Assembly: GCF_019703515.2 (NCBI RefSeq)
Contig: NC_059372.1
Span: forward strand, 12,279,992-12,343,991
Reading direction: 5' to 3'
Length of the DNA: 64,000 bases
DNA from: Myxocyprinus asiaticus
Lineage: Eukaryota > Chordata > Actinopteri > Cypriniformes > Catostomidae
The stretch's first letter is position 1. Each line of letters starts with the position of its first letter. Below, one piece after another: positions 51,643 through 64,000 of this stretch. Both the position numbers and the translations under genes were made by a program. A model generated the notes under the pieces. The model ran no database searches, had not been told where the DNA came from, and saw only the letters and a list, made by a program, of their open reading frames with translations.

Positions 51643-52365
51643 CCAAATTCCCCTCTTGGATGTAATACCACATTTGAAGTCTTTGTCCAGCAATAGAAGT
51701 ATGACTAGATAGAAAAAGTCCTGTCCTGGATTTCATGCACAAAGTCAGCTTCCACAACTCCACTCAACAACTTAGAACATCTGCTCCAGTAGCGACTTAC
51801 ATTACAAAATGTGGTGGGTCCTGAGCCCCTCTTCAGCTAATTGTGATTTAGTAACCTTTGGAGACTGTTGCTGTTGACTTCTTGTCCTTGGAAAGACCAG
51901 GTGATCCATACACTCGAGATCAGACAGCGGAGATGGTAGCTAAGGCCATATGGAAGAACCTTGTTCTTACATGGAGTTGACCTGAAAACATCTTATTAGA
52001 TCGGAGAGCTGTTTTTGAATCAGTAGTGATGACTGAACTACATTTTATGGATTAAAGAAGTTGCCTTTAACTCCCTATCACACCTAGGAAAATGGGGCCT
52101 GTGAGTGCTTTAACCTGACACTCATATCACTCTTGAGATCATTAACCGAAGAGGAATAGACTAGGTGGGTTGAGAAATTTTACCCTCTTTATTGCAAGAT
52201 TAAAATAATAATGAACATTCTTGTGCTGGACTAACCTGACATTTTGTATTGCTCATTAGGAAAGGGCGGTAGTGTTGTGAACAGACAACCCTAGCACAGT
52301 GGAGGTGGATGTGCAAACGATACAGCTTCCACCTGAGGGTGATCACCCTGTCGACTACGTCAAAC
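51643..52365. other. Rest of duplicated block A and unassigned sequence
   Basis: 51643-51760 matches 52548-52705 (CTTGGATGTAATACCA, AGATAGAAAAAGTC, CACAAAG). The sequence from about 51780 to 52365 is not recognised; no gene is seen. Confidence 0.6.
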
Positions 52366-52710
52366 TCTTGTTAACTATTCATTTCCTTTATATGTTCTAA
52401 ATTCCAGGCCACACCACACAGACTCAAGGTGGCAGAGAGGTAAGTACAACAAGAACAACTTAATTTGCCTAATTCTAAATAAATACAAATATGGTTTAAA
52501 ACTGGCCAGCATAAAACTGTAATACAGCACCAATCACATTAATATAATATACAAAATTTCCCCCTTGGATGTAATACCATATTTGGAGTCTTTGTTTAGC
52601 AAATACAATACACAATAGACACTAATACAATAGATAGAAAAAGTCAAGTCCAGGATTTCCATGAATCCACGCACAAAGACTACTCCCATGACTCCACTCC
52701 ACTCCTCAAC
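52366..52710 (+). repeat. Duplicated block, copy B (uninterrupted)
   Basis: The counterpart of 50560-50677 plus 51643-51760, without a Tc1 insertion. About 60-75 bases around 52487-52548 have no counterpart in copy A and mark what was lost there. The CACACCACACAGACTCAAGG segment lies between AATTCCAG and GTAAGTAC. Confidence 0.75.
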
Positions 52711-52866
52711 TTCAAATTCAAACGTTCCTCTAATTATCGTAGTAAGCACTCTTCAAAGTATACTCAGCATCTATCGTCTCTCTCACCAGAGCAATCTTAT
52801 TCTCCCTGAGCTCAAAGCTCTATTGGACGTCCTGGCATTCACAGCTGAGCTGCGTCTCAACTCCAT

Positions 52867-53381
52867 GGGTCTGTTCCAAAACCTAGTGAGCTTCTCTGGT
52901 GGCAGCATTTTAAGGCATTATAGGCATGCTCCAGACACGAAGGCTGTTTCAAATGGTAGGTATCTTAATTATGCTGCCTAATAAGATATCTCGTTTTGGC
53001 CAAATTCTAAGGTAGCATTGTACGTATTATTTGTAGGCAATCCCAGAATGCACTGTGATGAGCTCAGTAGAAAAATAAATCCAAGATGGCAGACGAAGCG
53101 AGAGTAAATTTGATTATAAATATACTTATATTCAATACTGAAAAGTATTGAAAATAAAATAGTTTCATATGATAGACAACTGACTATTTTACCCAAAATT
53201 TGTGTCATTCCTCTCGCGTCACCTGTTTTGAAATCAGTTGACATGTGGAGTTACCACCTTTGTAGAGTGGTCCAAATTGGTCTCTTATGAGGATCCGTTT
53301 CAGTTAGGATGGTGCCATAGAAGACAGCTGCCTATGTGGCTGGAGACAACGAATCAGCTCACTGAGTTTTGGAACAGACCC
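52867..53381. mobile_element. MITE with GGGTCTGTTCCAAAAC ends
   Basis: The left end GGGTCTGTTCCAAAACCTAG is an inverted match of the right end GAGTTTTGGAACAGACCC, followed inward by AGTGAGC and GCTCACT. It is 515 bases with no transposase. The adjoining bases do not form a clear duplication. Confidence 0.85.
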
Positions 53382-53801
53382 CACAGGACATTGGTTCCTC
53401 TAGAACCGCCTTTGCCCCTAGGGAGTTGGTGCCTTACGCAGACTGCATAATATGCGTATAGGGAGCACAGCGGCGGTACAGATTACCGGCTAGCGGAAAC
53501 CCTGCTGCTGCCTCCAGTGTTCTGTCACAGCATCTCTGTTTGATAGTGCACTAGCCAATTCAGAAGTTGAAGACATTGCAATTGTGACCGGGGTCTAATA
53601 GAGTTTTTGATGTATTTTGCACAGAGTTGTCAATTGTAAATGACAGTGCAGACTTTTTTTGCATGTCTGTCAAGCTCCATTAAAATAAGCGAATAAATCC
53701 AGTCATAATACACTTACAACTACCATAATTTGAATTGAGTTGTGCTGTGTTCATTTTCTGTTGTTCAGCTCTGTTGATGGGTTAGGTTTTGTGTGGATGA
53801 C

Positions 53802-53867
<66 letters not shown>

Positions 53868-54749
53868 TATACAGTATATTTGCTTTAAAGCATGTTGTAA
53901 TATATATATTTTTTTTACCAACATTTCCCGGTTGGTTTAATTTTTTGTTATATAATGCAAAGACATAAATAACATTTTCAAGTGTGGCATAAGTGTCCAA
54001 ATAGAGCCACTGTGAGGCCACAGTATCAACGAGAAATAATTACATGTTATACTCCTATTTTAAGCTGACAGATTTAGTTTGAAAAACAACATGTGTGGTA
54101 CATGTGTGAGATGATTTATGAATATTCCTTGAGATATTGCTTTTGTTCTCTTTGGATAGGCTTTCATTATGGCTTGCAGCTTTGCGGTTAACATTTGTAG
54201 GATTCTCATCGAATCTCTGACCACAACATTACCATTAAATTCATCTCAGATAATAAAACACAGATTTGAACATTGTTGCTGTGGTCAGTTGTGTATCTCA
54301 GCTTCAGTTTTTATGCTAAGTCATATTCAAACTTTATGCGGGTACATTGTTTCTCGCAGGAGTGGTCAGGTCTTCAGATCCCAGGCCAAAGGATATGGAA
54401 AAAATTAGAATACACTTGATCTCTTCATCTAGATCTCAGTCTAGAAACATTCTGCAGTAATGGAGAACTTGTTGGCAGCTCTGCTTGCGTTTCCAACTCG
54501 AGACACATTCTTTTGTTTTTCCGGAAATAAAACTGTCTCACTCAGAATTTACTGTTAGTCTGAGAGATGATAGGAACAGCTAAAGCTTGGGTTGGTGGCT
54601 GCATTCATACTTTCTGTGTTCAAAACATACTGTGTTTTCTACATTTCTGTTGCACGTATTGACTTCCCATTCGATTATATATTATTTTATTATAGCTAAT
54701 TAGTGGAACCTGTTAAGGCAAGCATCGTTATTATCATTACTTATTTTTA
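53382..54749. other. No gene; contains (TA)n at 53805-53864
   Basis: Non-coding sequence with a TA microsatellite of about 30 units. Confidence 0.6.
53805..53864. repeat. (TA)n microsatellite
   Basis: About 30 TA units. Confidence 0.97.
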
Positions 54750-55425
54750 AGGCTAGGGTATACTTCATTTTCCGCATGCTGTTATGTCTTGCGCACAGTT
54801 GAACGCTCTAGCTTTTCAAAGTATGCTCTTTTAATTGCGAGACTGTACAGACAAGTTTAATAAATGTGCACTATGCACAACGACTGCTTTGTGATACTCT
54901 TTAGTGCAGTCAATGGCAGATATATGCCCAAGCGACATGTGCAGATGCGGACTCTCCTTATGTGTAGAATAACAGGGTTGCAGTGGACAGTCGGTTCGTA
55001 TTGTGCTGATGACAAAATTTGTGCCACGTGCACTGTAGCTTCACATGGAAAACCAAAGTATAATTTGGCATGTAGGGTTAGGGATTTGAACACCTTAGCC
55101 TAAGTATTAAACGTTGGTGCCTAAAGACCAAAGTATACTTTGTTTAACATGTGCAGCTACTACTTCTCGCACACAGTACATACAAACATTTTGTCATCAG
55201 CACAGTCCATGTGCACAGACTGTTCATGTGCAGCCCAGTTTTTCCAGACATGCGGACAGTCTGCGTCTTTGTTTTTCATCTGCGCATGTGCTTGCAATTG
55301 ACTGTGCTAAAAGAGTATCACAAAATAGTCATAGTGTGCATGCTTTGAACGCATCTGTATGGACTCGCAGCGCTAGACAGTGCACGAGACTGAATGGCAC
55401 ACTGAAAAACAGTATACCCAAGCCT
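54750..55425. mobile_element. Foldback element with AGGCTAGGGTATACT ends
   Basis: The left end AGGCTAGGGTATACT and the right end AGTATACCCAAGCCT are inverted. Internal inverted pairs include GTGATACTCTTTAGTGCAGT with its mirror near 55300-55325, and ACATGTGCAGATGCGGACTC with ACATGCGGACAGTCTGCGTC-like sequence. There is no coding capacity; the ORFs here arise from the repeat. Confidence 0.8.
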
Positions 55426-56711
55426 AATTTTGTCTTACGCCATTTCTGTTACAATATGAATGATACCTTAAATTGTGTGGCTTGTTGAGGAGAAGTGTGC
55501 TATTACGTTTCTTAGTGATCTAACTTACGATTTCTGCCTGGTGAATAAAAAAATCCATCTAAAAAATCCCATAGACTTACATTGAAGGAGGGCCCCGAGC
55601 CATATCTAGGGACCAAAATATCAGAGACTTGGGGGTGGGTCAGTAAGCAACCACCCAGAACACCCTAGCAACCGCATAGCAACATACTAAAAAACACTCA
55701 GAACACCTTAGCCACCGCTCACAATGCCCTAGCATTTAGTTTTGCATGACAGGCAACTACAAATTTCTTCAGAAACCCTGAAATACAGTTTTTGACACTT
55801 TTTGAACTGAAAAAGAATTTTTTTTAGTTGTTAACCATTTTATCTATTGATGATGTCCCCAAAATGAGCATTTTTTGTGCTATTAAAGCTAGGTCAGAAA
55901 TGTGCATGAACACTAACAGTATAATACCTTCGGTACATATCCATTACACTATATAAGACAAACTAAGTGCATTGAGCTTCAGAAAGTTTAGTCAGGCCTC
56001 AACCATTCCTTTCCCTGGCAAATACAAGCTCGATAACAAAAGTGCATTTGCTAGCTGTGAAACCCTTATTTTCTTCGCAGTTCAAAGGAAAGGCAATTGA
56101 TTGTTGAAGAGAAAGGACAGTGCCACTATAAAAGATGTCATCCATCATGGAAAACCCCTGTTTTAATATCTTACATTGGTGTTTTATGTTTGTATATACA
56201 AGTACTTATTTAATTTCATTAATTGGGTTCTAGTTTATAAAATACTGCATGCACTGTAAGGCTGTGATATATTTACTGCACAGAATAAATATTTCTTTTT
56301 TGCACTGGGAATGAATAACTAACTCATAAACCCTGGGGCACCTCTGTTCCGCTTAGATAATGATTAAGAAATATATTACCAGCTGACTGCGATTGGCATG
56401 GACAGGGGTTATCATTAGACAATATGGTGTTACAAGAGAGCAGAGGAGGGGGCAAACACACTCATTTCACTCTGCTGAAGGTTATTGGCTCACAGCCCCT
56501 GTGTGTGCACACATTAGAAGGAAAGAGAGTGATTGGGAAAATATGCAGTTTGTTGTGCAAATCCCTTGTCAGCAGAGGACTTAAAGACTTTTTAATATTG
56601 CATAATGTGCACCATTGCAAACAGCTGTGCAAAATTTACATTGCAGGGACATCTGCAAGATGCACCGTAGTGTGTAGAAATATTGTGGTTTCAGTGCTTT
56701 AACTGAGTTAT
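55426..56711. other. No gene; AGCAACC-type repeat fragment
   Basis: At 55640-55725 (AGCAACCACCCAGAACACCC, CCTAGCAACCGCATAGCAAC) lies a dispersed repeat whose relative is at 60770-60865. The rest is not recognised. Confidence 0.5.
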
Positions 56712-58823
56712 TAACCCTTTTTGCTCTGAATGTGTTTTAAAAGATTTCCCGTTTCAGTGGCATACCCAAAATTAAAGGCTTTTTTATAAACAAAATAAGG
56801 TAGCTCCGATAAACTGCTTTTGTTTTGTTTCCAATCATGTCACCTGTGTCACAAATGCAGAATGAGGCTCGGGACCCAAGCACGGAGTTTTAAAAAAACA
56901 AAGGATTTATTAACACAAAAATGGCAAAAACAAACCAAAACTCCCACAAGGGGGAAAAACAAACATAAACTACCCCATAGGGGAAAAAGGTAATCCCGGG
57001 CTGGGGAAGAAGACAACGGGGAACAGGACTGACCGGACTGGGTAGGGATAAACAGGACAGGAAACTAGACCGACTGACTGGAATAAACAAACACACAGGA
57101 CTGGAAACAAGACGAACAGGCACTGGACAGCAAACACAAGGAGACTAAAATAGGGAGAGAAATCAACAGGTTAACAAGAAAGGGCAGGTGTGACTAATAA
57201 ACTTATAATGGGCAAACAAGGAGGTGGGGTATGATGTAAGACAGAGAGACACACGGCGATACAGAAACAAAACAAAGACACGTGCTCTTAAAAGACAACA
57301 AAACACCCGAATGGTATGAGCGCACATCGCCAAGACAATAAGGCAATATACGCCCATGCCAACCGACAAACAAGAGGAGAAAATGCGTAGATATGGAAAA
57401 CAAAGCGATGCCACGCATTCTCACAATAAACGAAACCTGGGCGTACATCACGAGGCAAATGCCACGCGATCTGTCGCAACAGGGGACAAAAATACAAGAC
57501 AGGAAACCTGTGCGAGAGTGGCAAACCCGAAATCTCTGAGCAAAGTGACCGAACCTCAGCACAATGTGAAGACAGCTTGCGACCCGGGTGCGCAGCACAA
57601 CGCGAGGCGCACCCGTGTTCGTGAGAAACAGACATAAACTATTGAAGCGAGTGAATACTGCCAAGATGACATAAGCACGATGCACCCACGTCAATAACAG
57701 ACAGACATGGAGCATGAGTGTCCGGATCCCGAAACAGACCGAAACCGAACCAGACAGGAAATCAGGACCCAGACAACATACTTCAGACATGAAACAAGAC
57801 AGACAGAAGAGCGCACGGCAGGAAATACAATGAAACACAATACAGACATGGGACAATAATGCCACAGTCCTGTCAGACAAAAACCCAGACTGGCAGAGTG
57901 ACAGGACCGTGACAACCTGTACCTGAGTACAATTTTGTGTTGATATGAGAAAGCAATCAAAAGTTATGGCATTACAAAAATTATTTATCCTAGTGTCCAA
58001 AAACATCTCCAAACAAATAAACCATAATAATTGTAGATAAGAACTAATTACACATGCAAATACAAAAATGACTAAAGGTATGCCCTCTCTCCAAAGCATT
58101 TAGGCATGAGTAACGAGATCTCATTCAGTTCCATTCTGTGTCATTTGAGCCATCATTGAGTCTGTGTCTTGTACTTGGCATGATTTCCTGATAGCCATAT
58201 AAAATTAGAGTGAACAATCCTTTCTGCCCATATTTGGATGACTTCCACCTCTGGCTGCAGTGATCTGAATCCTTATACGATTGGTTTAGCGTTCCATGCA
58301 TCCGATTACGTTGTTTGTGGTCTCGTTTTAAAGATAATCACCTCCTCTAAGTAAAGGTATGTGATGTTTTCTGTTCTGTGTATTTTTTGTGAAGTTATAA
58401 GTGAAAACGTGGCATATAAGCAACACCTCCTTGCATGTAACATGTATGTCAGAGACATATAATTAGCTGTTACTCGTTATATTTTTGTCTGTAAGTAAAA
58501 CACATACAAATAGGCTTGTTGTATTCTACTCTTTGAGAGCTTTCTAACGACTTATGACACATGGCTATTTGATCAGTTTGATATTTTAACCAATTACAAT
58601 AATATGTGCAGTGCAAAATTATTTATAAATTATCAAAACTTAACACTTCTGATTTGTCTGCAAATTTCAAATCACATGTTCAGTTTTGGTCCTAATGCCT
58701 ACATGCATTTTAAAATGCAGCTTCTAAGATTTAAAACAATACCTATTTTGAATTGGTCAAGACTGCAGTTATTAATATTTCTATAAGTATTTTTTCTCGC
58801 GTGCCCATCCGAGCTTAAAGGGT
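56712..58823. mobile_element. Possible DNA element with AACCCTTT/AAAGGGTT ends, holding a solo LTR
   Basis: The outer ends AACCCTTTTTGCTC and GAGCTTAAAGGGTT mirror each other 2.1 kb apart. Without the solo LTR the element would be about 1.04 kb. No transposase was found. The match is short, so this is tentative. Confidence 0.45.
56847..57914 (-). mobile_element. Solo LTR of a gypsy-type retrotransposon
   Basis: On the minus strand it begins TGTCACGGTCCTGTCACTCT and ends CATTTGTGACA, giving TG...CA ends. A poly(A) signal in GTTAATAAATCC lies about 70 bases before the end. The 5 bp sequence ACCTG flanks both sides (56842-56846 and 57915-57919). The length is 1,068 bases with no internal element, so recombination between two LTRs has removed the body. 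It lies in a higher-GC island compared with its surroundings. The family name is not assigned. Confidence 0.88.
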
Positions 58824-60082
58824 TCATGTCTAAGAGTAGCTGTCTTTCGTTCTACTCTGAGCAATATGATGCATGCCAAGATTTTAAAAAGTTATTGTGG
58901 AAGAAACAGAAATTATTCTCATCACAGATTTATAATTTAGACCCCTCAACTTTAAAGGACCATCTCATTGATACTCTGAGACAGTGGCTATATATTTGTT
59001 TTTGTTTTTACATAAAACATCACTGTACACATTGTACTGCAGACAGACAGGGTCTTTATAAGATTTTCCCCCTATAGAGCTAAAGCAATTTTGTCTTCTT
59101 GATACTAAAAAAACATACAGTACATGGTGGCCTTAATTTGACGGTTAAGGAATCACAAAGTCTATGCTGGAATAACATACTAACTGCTTTAGAAAACTTT
59201 ATCCTGTCTTACAGTCTAGTCAGAGGAGAATAAGGAGTTGGTCGGCCTTAGACAGTGAACAAATAAATGACTTTTTTAGTACAATGGAGGGGAACTTTGC
59301 TGGCAGACATAACTAATTACATACTTAAAATACATTTAATCTTCTTCTTCATCTTTAATTGTTGTTATTTGTATATTTTCTTGCCATATAAGAACTTTTT
59401 AAGTTAAATGTTTGTCAGCTGCTGCAATCTTTGCATACTGTAAAAAAAATAAAATAAAAAAAAATGTGTCAGGTAACCTTAAAATGTTTGTATTATCTAA
59501 ATTTACTGCCTTTATTCAAATGGAAAATATTATTTAATATGACAATCATCCTGACTATTTTATTTTACACCACAAATCTCATTTTTAAGGTTAAGTCCAG
59601 TAGAAAGTGCTGCTTTAGGTAACAACTGTATATTTTCACTTCAACAATGCATTTTACCTGCTATGAATGTGTTGTTTTATGTACTGAATTTGTGTATTGA
59701 GACTAACCGGTTTGCTAACGACAAAACGTGTTCAAATATGGAGTTTAAATAAACAAGAAACTCTGACGCTTTGTGACGCATCTTTGCTCTTAACTAGACT
59801 CAACATTTCTCTCTATCCTCTGTGTTATTGATCATATGTTTACAGTGACGGTAAGAGCTTGGATTCAATCAATATTTGTTTCTGTGAACCTTTGGTGTTC
59901 AGGTAATGGTGACGCGAGTGATTTCCAAACAGTCTGCTCTCGGCTAGATAAACCATTCAGAGGGACATTTTCACTCCGCTTGACAAAATTAGATTTAAAA
60001 GATTTTTGTCACAAAGTGTTACATAAGGACACTGAAATTTTTGTACAATGTGTTATTTTAGGATATCAAGCAGAGTAGCTTC

Positions 60083-60116
<34 letters not shown>

Positions 60117-61254
60117 GTTGTATTTTTTAAGAACTTATAAATTCAACAAAATAATAAAATAATTTCCAATATTTATCATTTCAAATTAAATATTAAATAT
60201 TTTTATTATTAACTAATTGTATTGAAAAATAATTAAAAAAAATCAATTATGAAAAAAAATATTAAATGTTTATACACATTTTTATATTAAAGGAATGAAT
60301 AGTATGAATATAATTTTATTTTCAGCTAAACCCTTTCTTAGTGAAATGTGCATGAATTTTCTTGGTAGTGTATAGTACCCCATGAACTATGTATCCTGAC
60401 CCGACTTCACTCCTATTATTTATGACGTCAGTATTTTTGGGTCATTATATGCATCTTTAACTGATGCAAGGTGACCATGGCCTGTTGAGTAAAGCCATGT
60501 GGGTTGCATTGGGGCAGAACGGCCATTAAACTCAGTTTAGAAATGGACTGTTCAGAGTTTGTGGGCTAAAGACGATACCCAGCAGAGAGGCATGCTAAGG
60601 CAAACATTACTATTACTGATGTTCATATGTAGGGATAGCGGTTTTTAAAAAACAAACCCTAAGTAATAAACTTAGGAATGTAACACATCCTGTTTTGAAC
60701 AATAAAACAAGCAAAAAAGCGATCAGACTTGTGTATCATAAAGACTGGAGGGTGGGCTCTTTTACTTAGGCCAGTAAGCAACAACCAGAAATCCCTTGCA
60801 ATGCCCTAACAACCATATAGCAACATGCTTAAAAAAACAAAAAAACACTCAGAACATCTAACACATTTTCTACAGAAAATTTGAAAATCATGTTACTACC
60901 TGTTAGTACTATTTGTGTTTGTATGGGTGTACTTAACTCAAAAACAATGGTCATCAAAATTCATTTTGACCTGGGTCACAATCAACCAACACACACTTGG
61001 CAAATAACAAAAAAGGCTGTAAACCTCTCATAAATTTTCACCTAAAGTAGGAATACTGTAATCTAAGCATGTATACGATATCTTTTATATATGCTTACTT
61101 GTGAATAAAAAATCAAACCAACATCAGCACAATTTTTAGTAGTAAAGCATATTCCCTAAAGACAAACTAGGTATTGTATAATCAGGTCCTGAACCCCCAA
61201 CACAGAGACACAAAAGAGAAGCAGAGTAATTATGCCAACAAGCCTGTGGAGAAT
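58824..61254. other. No gene recognised; AT-rich, with an AGCAACC-type repeat
   Basis: About 2.4 kb with an (ATT)n run at 60087-60119 and a dispersed repeat fragment at 60770-60865 related to 55640-55725. Short ORFs (58826-59077, 59836-60078) show no recognised domain. Confidence 0.5.
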
Positions 61255-61267
61255 TACTTTAGTGTTG

Positions 61268-61696
61268 ATTTGGAATTTTATATTAACAGAAAAATGGAGT
61301 GTATGATAGAAATTTGTATATTTGATGTACATTTTTATACAGAAAAAGAAAATTTGAATTGTAAAGAACAACATATTATACATTTGTTTATTTTGTTAGG
61401 AAAATTCCATATACATAAAAAGAAGTGGGCTCAATGTAAACCAAATTTTGCACATTTTATAAATGACTTTAAATTATATGTAAATCTCTTGGAACAAACA
61501 CACACACAAAAAAAAAAGCACTGAAAACATGTAATGCTCTGAAAGCATTGAAATTTATGTAATTTTCTTCCTTTATTTTTGTTTTTCTCTCTCTCTGGCA
61601 GCTAATGTTAATTTGATTATGTGGATATGTAATACCTCTTGTTCTTGTGGCATTGAATCAATAAAGCATTAAAAAAAAAAAAAAAAAAAAAAAAAA
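61268..61696 (+). mobile_element. 5'-truncated L1/Tx1-like LINE 3' end
   Basis: It encodes the last about 80 residues of a LINE ORF2 (FILLGKFHIHKKKWAQCKPN, FAHFINDFKLYVNLLEQ), then a 3' untranslated region with AATCAATAAAGCATT and a long poly-A tail. A 13 bp direct duplication TACTTTAGTGTTG flanks it (61255-61267 and 61697-61709). The clean duplication and tail suggest a relatively young insertion. The LINE differs from the one at 1-5250. Confidence 0.9.
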
Positions 61697-61709
61697 TACT
61701 TTAGTGTTG

Positions 61710-63342
61710 TGTGACATTACACAATGGGTTGTGTTTAACAGTCCAAACCTTAAATAAAACTATTTATAAGTGTAGTGGAACAATGCTCTTTTGTCTAGTG
61801 AAAACTTTTCACATTTTGCATACATTTTGTGTTTTTGCTGATTTTGTAAAAAGCCGCCCGCAGCTGTATATCATCATTACAGATATCTCTACTGTAACAG
61901 CGTCTGATGCATGCACACTCCCTGAATAGACTAGACACTAAATGCTGAGTCATATCTTCAGGTCCAAATCAGGGCAATTGATGAATTTAATCCATGCTGC
62001 AATCTACAGTAGTGGTCTTTGGTTTGGGGCCTTACAAGTCATATTTATATCTCAAGGCATATACAGTATATACAAAACATATACTGTAAATGCGCTGATA
62101 TTATCGTTTTCCTTGTCCAAGAACGGCCACAGGTTTTTCACTGTCTGATGCAAATTGCACACAAAACTGGAATGTCCTGTACGGGATGCCTGTTGTCCTG
62201 TATTTAAGTAGCAACAAAGTTGTGTTCACAAGGTACTGAGTTGATACAACAAACACTTTTGAGGAAGAACTAATGTAAAAGTTGGTCAAAATAATGCCAT
62301 CAAATCTTTGAAAGATGCTCAGTTTTGACTGATGCACTTCATTGCTTGTTAGTCAAGAATCTAGAATAGGGGTTTCCAAATGCTGGTCCAAAGTAAAGAA
62401 GGGCTACATCACCCCTGTACAGTGCTACAGGTCCATTGAACATGGAGTAGTCTGTCCAGTCCATTTTATACTAACATATTACAAGCACATTTCATAAGGT
62501 CTTTGTAACAGAAAGCATTTTTGTTTGCAACAAAAGTCCAATTTTGTCTAAAGGTTGAGCGCAAAGGTATTTCATGAGTTCTCTGGTTCATATAGTCCTG
62601 GAGCACATTAAGATAAACGTATTTGGCTGTCTATAATGGAGGGGCTTGGGCACAGGACTGAGGATCTCTGAAATCCCCCCCGGACTATATGATTAAAGCA
62701 TGAAATAGAAACGCAATTTTGAAATAATTGGTATACGCGTTATGAAATATAAAAGTGTAGAAAATACAAGCTCCTCCCAAACGTACATTTGGAACATCAT
62801 TTAAAGATGCATTTAGTAATTCTGTTGTTATTTCACAGGCTGTTATTTGTCTTTCTGGAGATCATGCAAGAGCACCAGCCTCTCTGCTGCCCCCACCAGC
62901 TCTGGAAAGTCCATGGCGTTTATGTGATGTGACTCCAAAACGAGCAAACCAGTGCTCAACAGGTTGACGACATCTGGAAAATGTCAGTGTTTAGGGTAAG
63001 TTCATTTGAAGTTTGTGTTTATTCTTTCAAATTGCAAGACATTGTCAATTACAAGATACGGATCTCAAAATGACAGCCATCATGAGGTGAAACCACCCAT
63101 ATACAACTGATTTTTCTAGTGCTAAGTTTGGATTAGCATACTACAATACTACTTTTTGTATTTCTGCAAATATATGTATATATATAGCCTATATAGAGAG
63201 CATAAATAACTCATGGTCATTCCCGCCCATATTCCATTACATCAGGGCCGTAACCACAATATACTGTACATTGAGGGGGATAATCAGATATGGCCCCCCA
63301 ATAATCAGATATGGCCAGATTTTTTGAATATGATCCACCAGT
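61710..63342. other. No gene recognised
   Basis: Non-coding, AT-rich. A short patch near 62805-62900 (AAAGATGCATTTAGTAATTC) resembles a dispersed repeat end. Confidence 0.4.
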
Positions 63343-63660
63343 TAAAGGAGTAGTTCACCTAAATATGGAACATTTACTTTTACTCACTCATTTACTCACA
63401 CTTATATTGTTCAAAACCCACATGCTGTTACTTTTTCTTGGAATGTAAAAATAGATATTTTAAGCAGCTCTATTCCATAGAAGTTTATAGTGAGCAGGAG
63501 CTGTCAAGCTTCAATAAGGACAAATACTATAAAGCACTATTAAAGGTTCAGTATAAAGGCATCATAACAGTAGTCCATATGACTTGTGCATTATATTCTA
63601 AGCTTTCTGGGGCCACACAACAGCTTTGTGTTATATGGACTACTTTTATGGTATATTAAT
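63343..63660. repeat. Degenerate MITE, AGTTCACC type
   Basis: It begins TAAAGGAGTAGTTCACCTAA, as the common cyprinid MITE does, and continues with AACAGTAGTCCATATGACTT and its mirror ATATGGACTACTTTTATGG. Confidence 0.6.
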
Positions 63661-64000
63661 AATGTTTTTTTTTTTCTGTGTACCTTGACAGCAGTGGTCA
63701 GAATGAACTGTTTTTGTATTGAAAAGAGCAGCATTCGGGTTCTCAAAGAAAAGATTGTGTTAAGATTCTACTGCGGGAAAAAACCACAGTGAGGTACAAT
63801 TAGATGGCATTAAATAATTTTGTGTATTTTCTTTTTGCTAGCCAGCTGACAGTCATGTCATTTTACAGATACATCAGTGATGAAAAGATATAAAAATTAT
63901 ATTCGTCTTTTCTTTGATACAGCACAAAAAAGAAAGAAAAGATGACTAAAATGGGCAAATTGCTAGCAATGTAGACACAATGGTAGTCTTGTACTCTGTG

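Noticed and set aside
57203..58099. Minus-strand ORF of 298 residues, the longest after klf15
   Set aside because: It lies mostly within the solo LTR and runs across the LTR border and target duplication. Its composition (many Cys, Phe, Ser) is not that of a real domain, and it is explained by low stop density in the LTR.
59836..60078. ORF of 80 residues as a gene
   Set aside because: No recognisable domain, no splice or promoter context; length is expected by chance in AT-rich DNA.

Overview
The window looks like nuclear DNA of a bony fish, most likely a cypriniform (carp/minnow group). The reasons are a teleost-type klf15 gene, a Rex3 retrotransposon, several fish Tc1/mariner families, and a tRNA-derived SINE resembling those of cyprinids. 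The species assignment is inference. Most of the sequence is AT-rich, non-coding and full of mobile-element remains.

Only one host protein gene is well supported: klf15 on the + strand. Its coding exons lie at 34113-35278 and 40337-40505, and together encode 444 residues. A probable non-coding first exon and promoter lie near 32050-32292. The 5.06 kb intron between the coding exons carries several MITE-like repeats.

Region 1-5250 is one old L1-like LINE (+) interrupted by two DNA transposons: a 1.58 kb Tc1 element and a 1.1 kb TTAA-flanked non-autonomous element. Region 5700-12140 is a mariner-like element split by about 5 kb of later insertions: a GAGTC-rich repeat containing a SINE, and a gypsy LTR-retrotransposon fragment that itself contains a LINE 3' end. 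Region 14336-18730 is a degenerate Ty3/gypsy-type element (-) whose integrase lies upstream of reverse transcriptase (Gmr1-type order). It is split by an internally deleted L1 with a 15 bp target-site duplication.

Region 20000-26800 has no gene and includes a clean hAT-type MITE with an 8 bp duplication. Region 26841-29784 is a nearly complete but dead Rex3. From 30000 to the end there are two deleted Tc1 copies of one family, several foldback or MITE-like repeats, a locally duplicated block at 50.6-52.7 kb, a solo gypsy LTR (56847-57914) and a 5'-truncated LINE tail (61268-61696).

I found no evidence for a new gene system. The most informative features are the nested insertions with readable target-site duplications, the unusual pol gene order, and the duplicated 50-52 kb block with exon-like borders. 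All similarity statements come from recognition of the sequence, not from searches.
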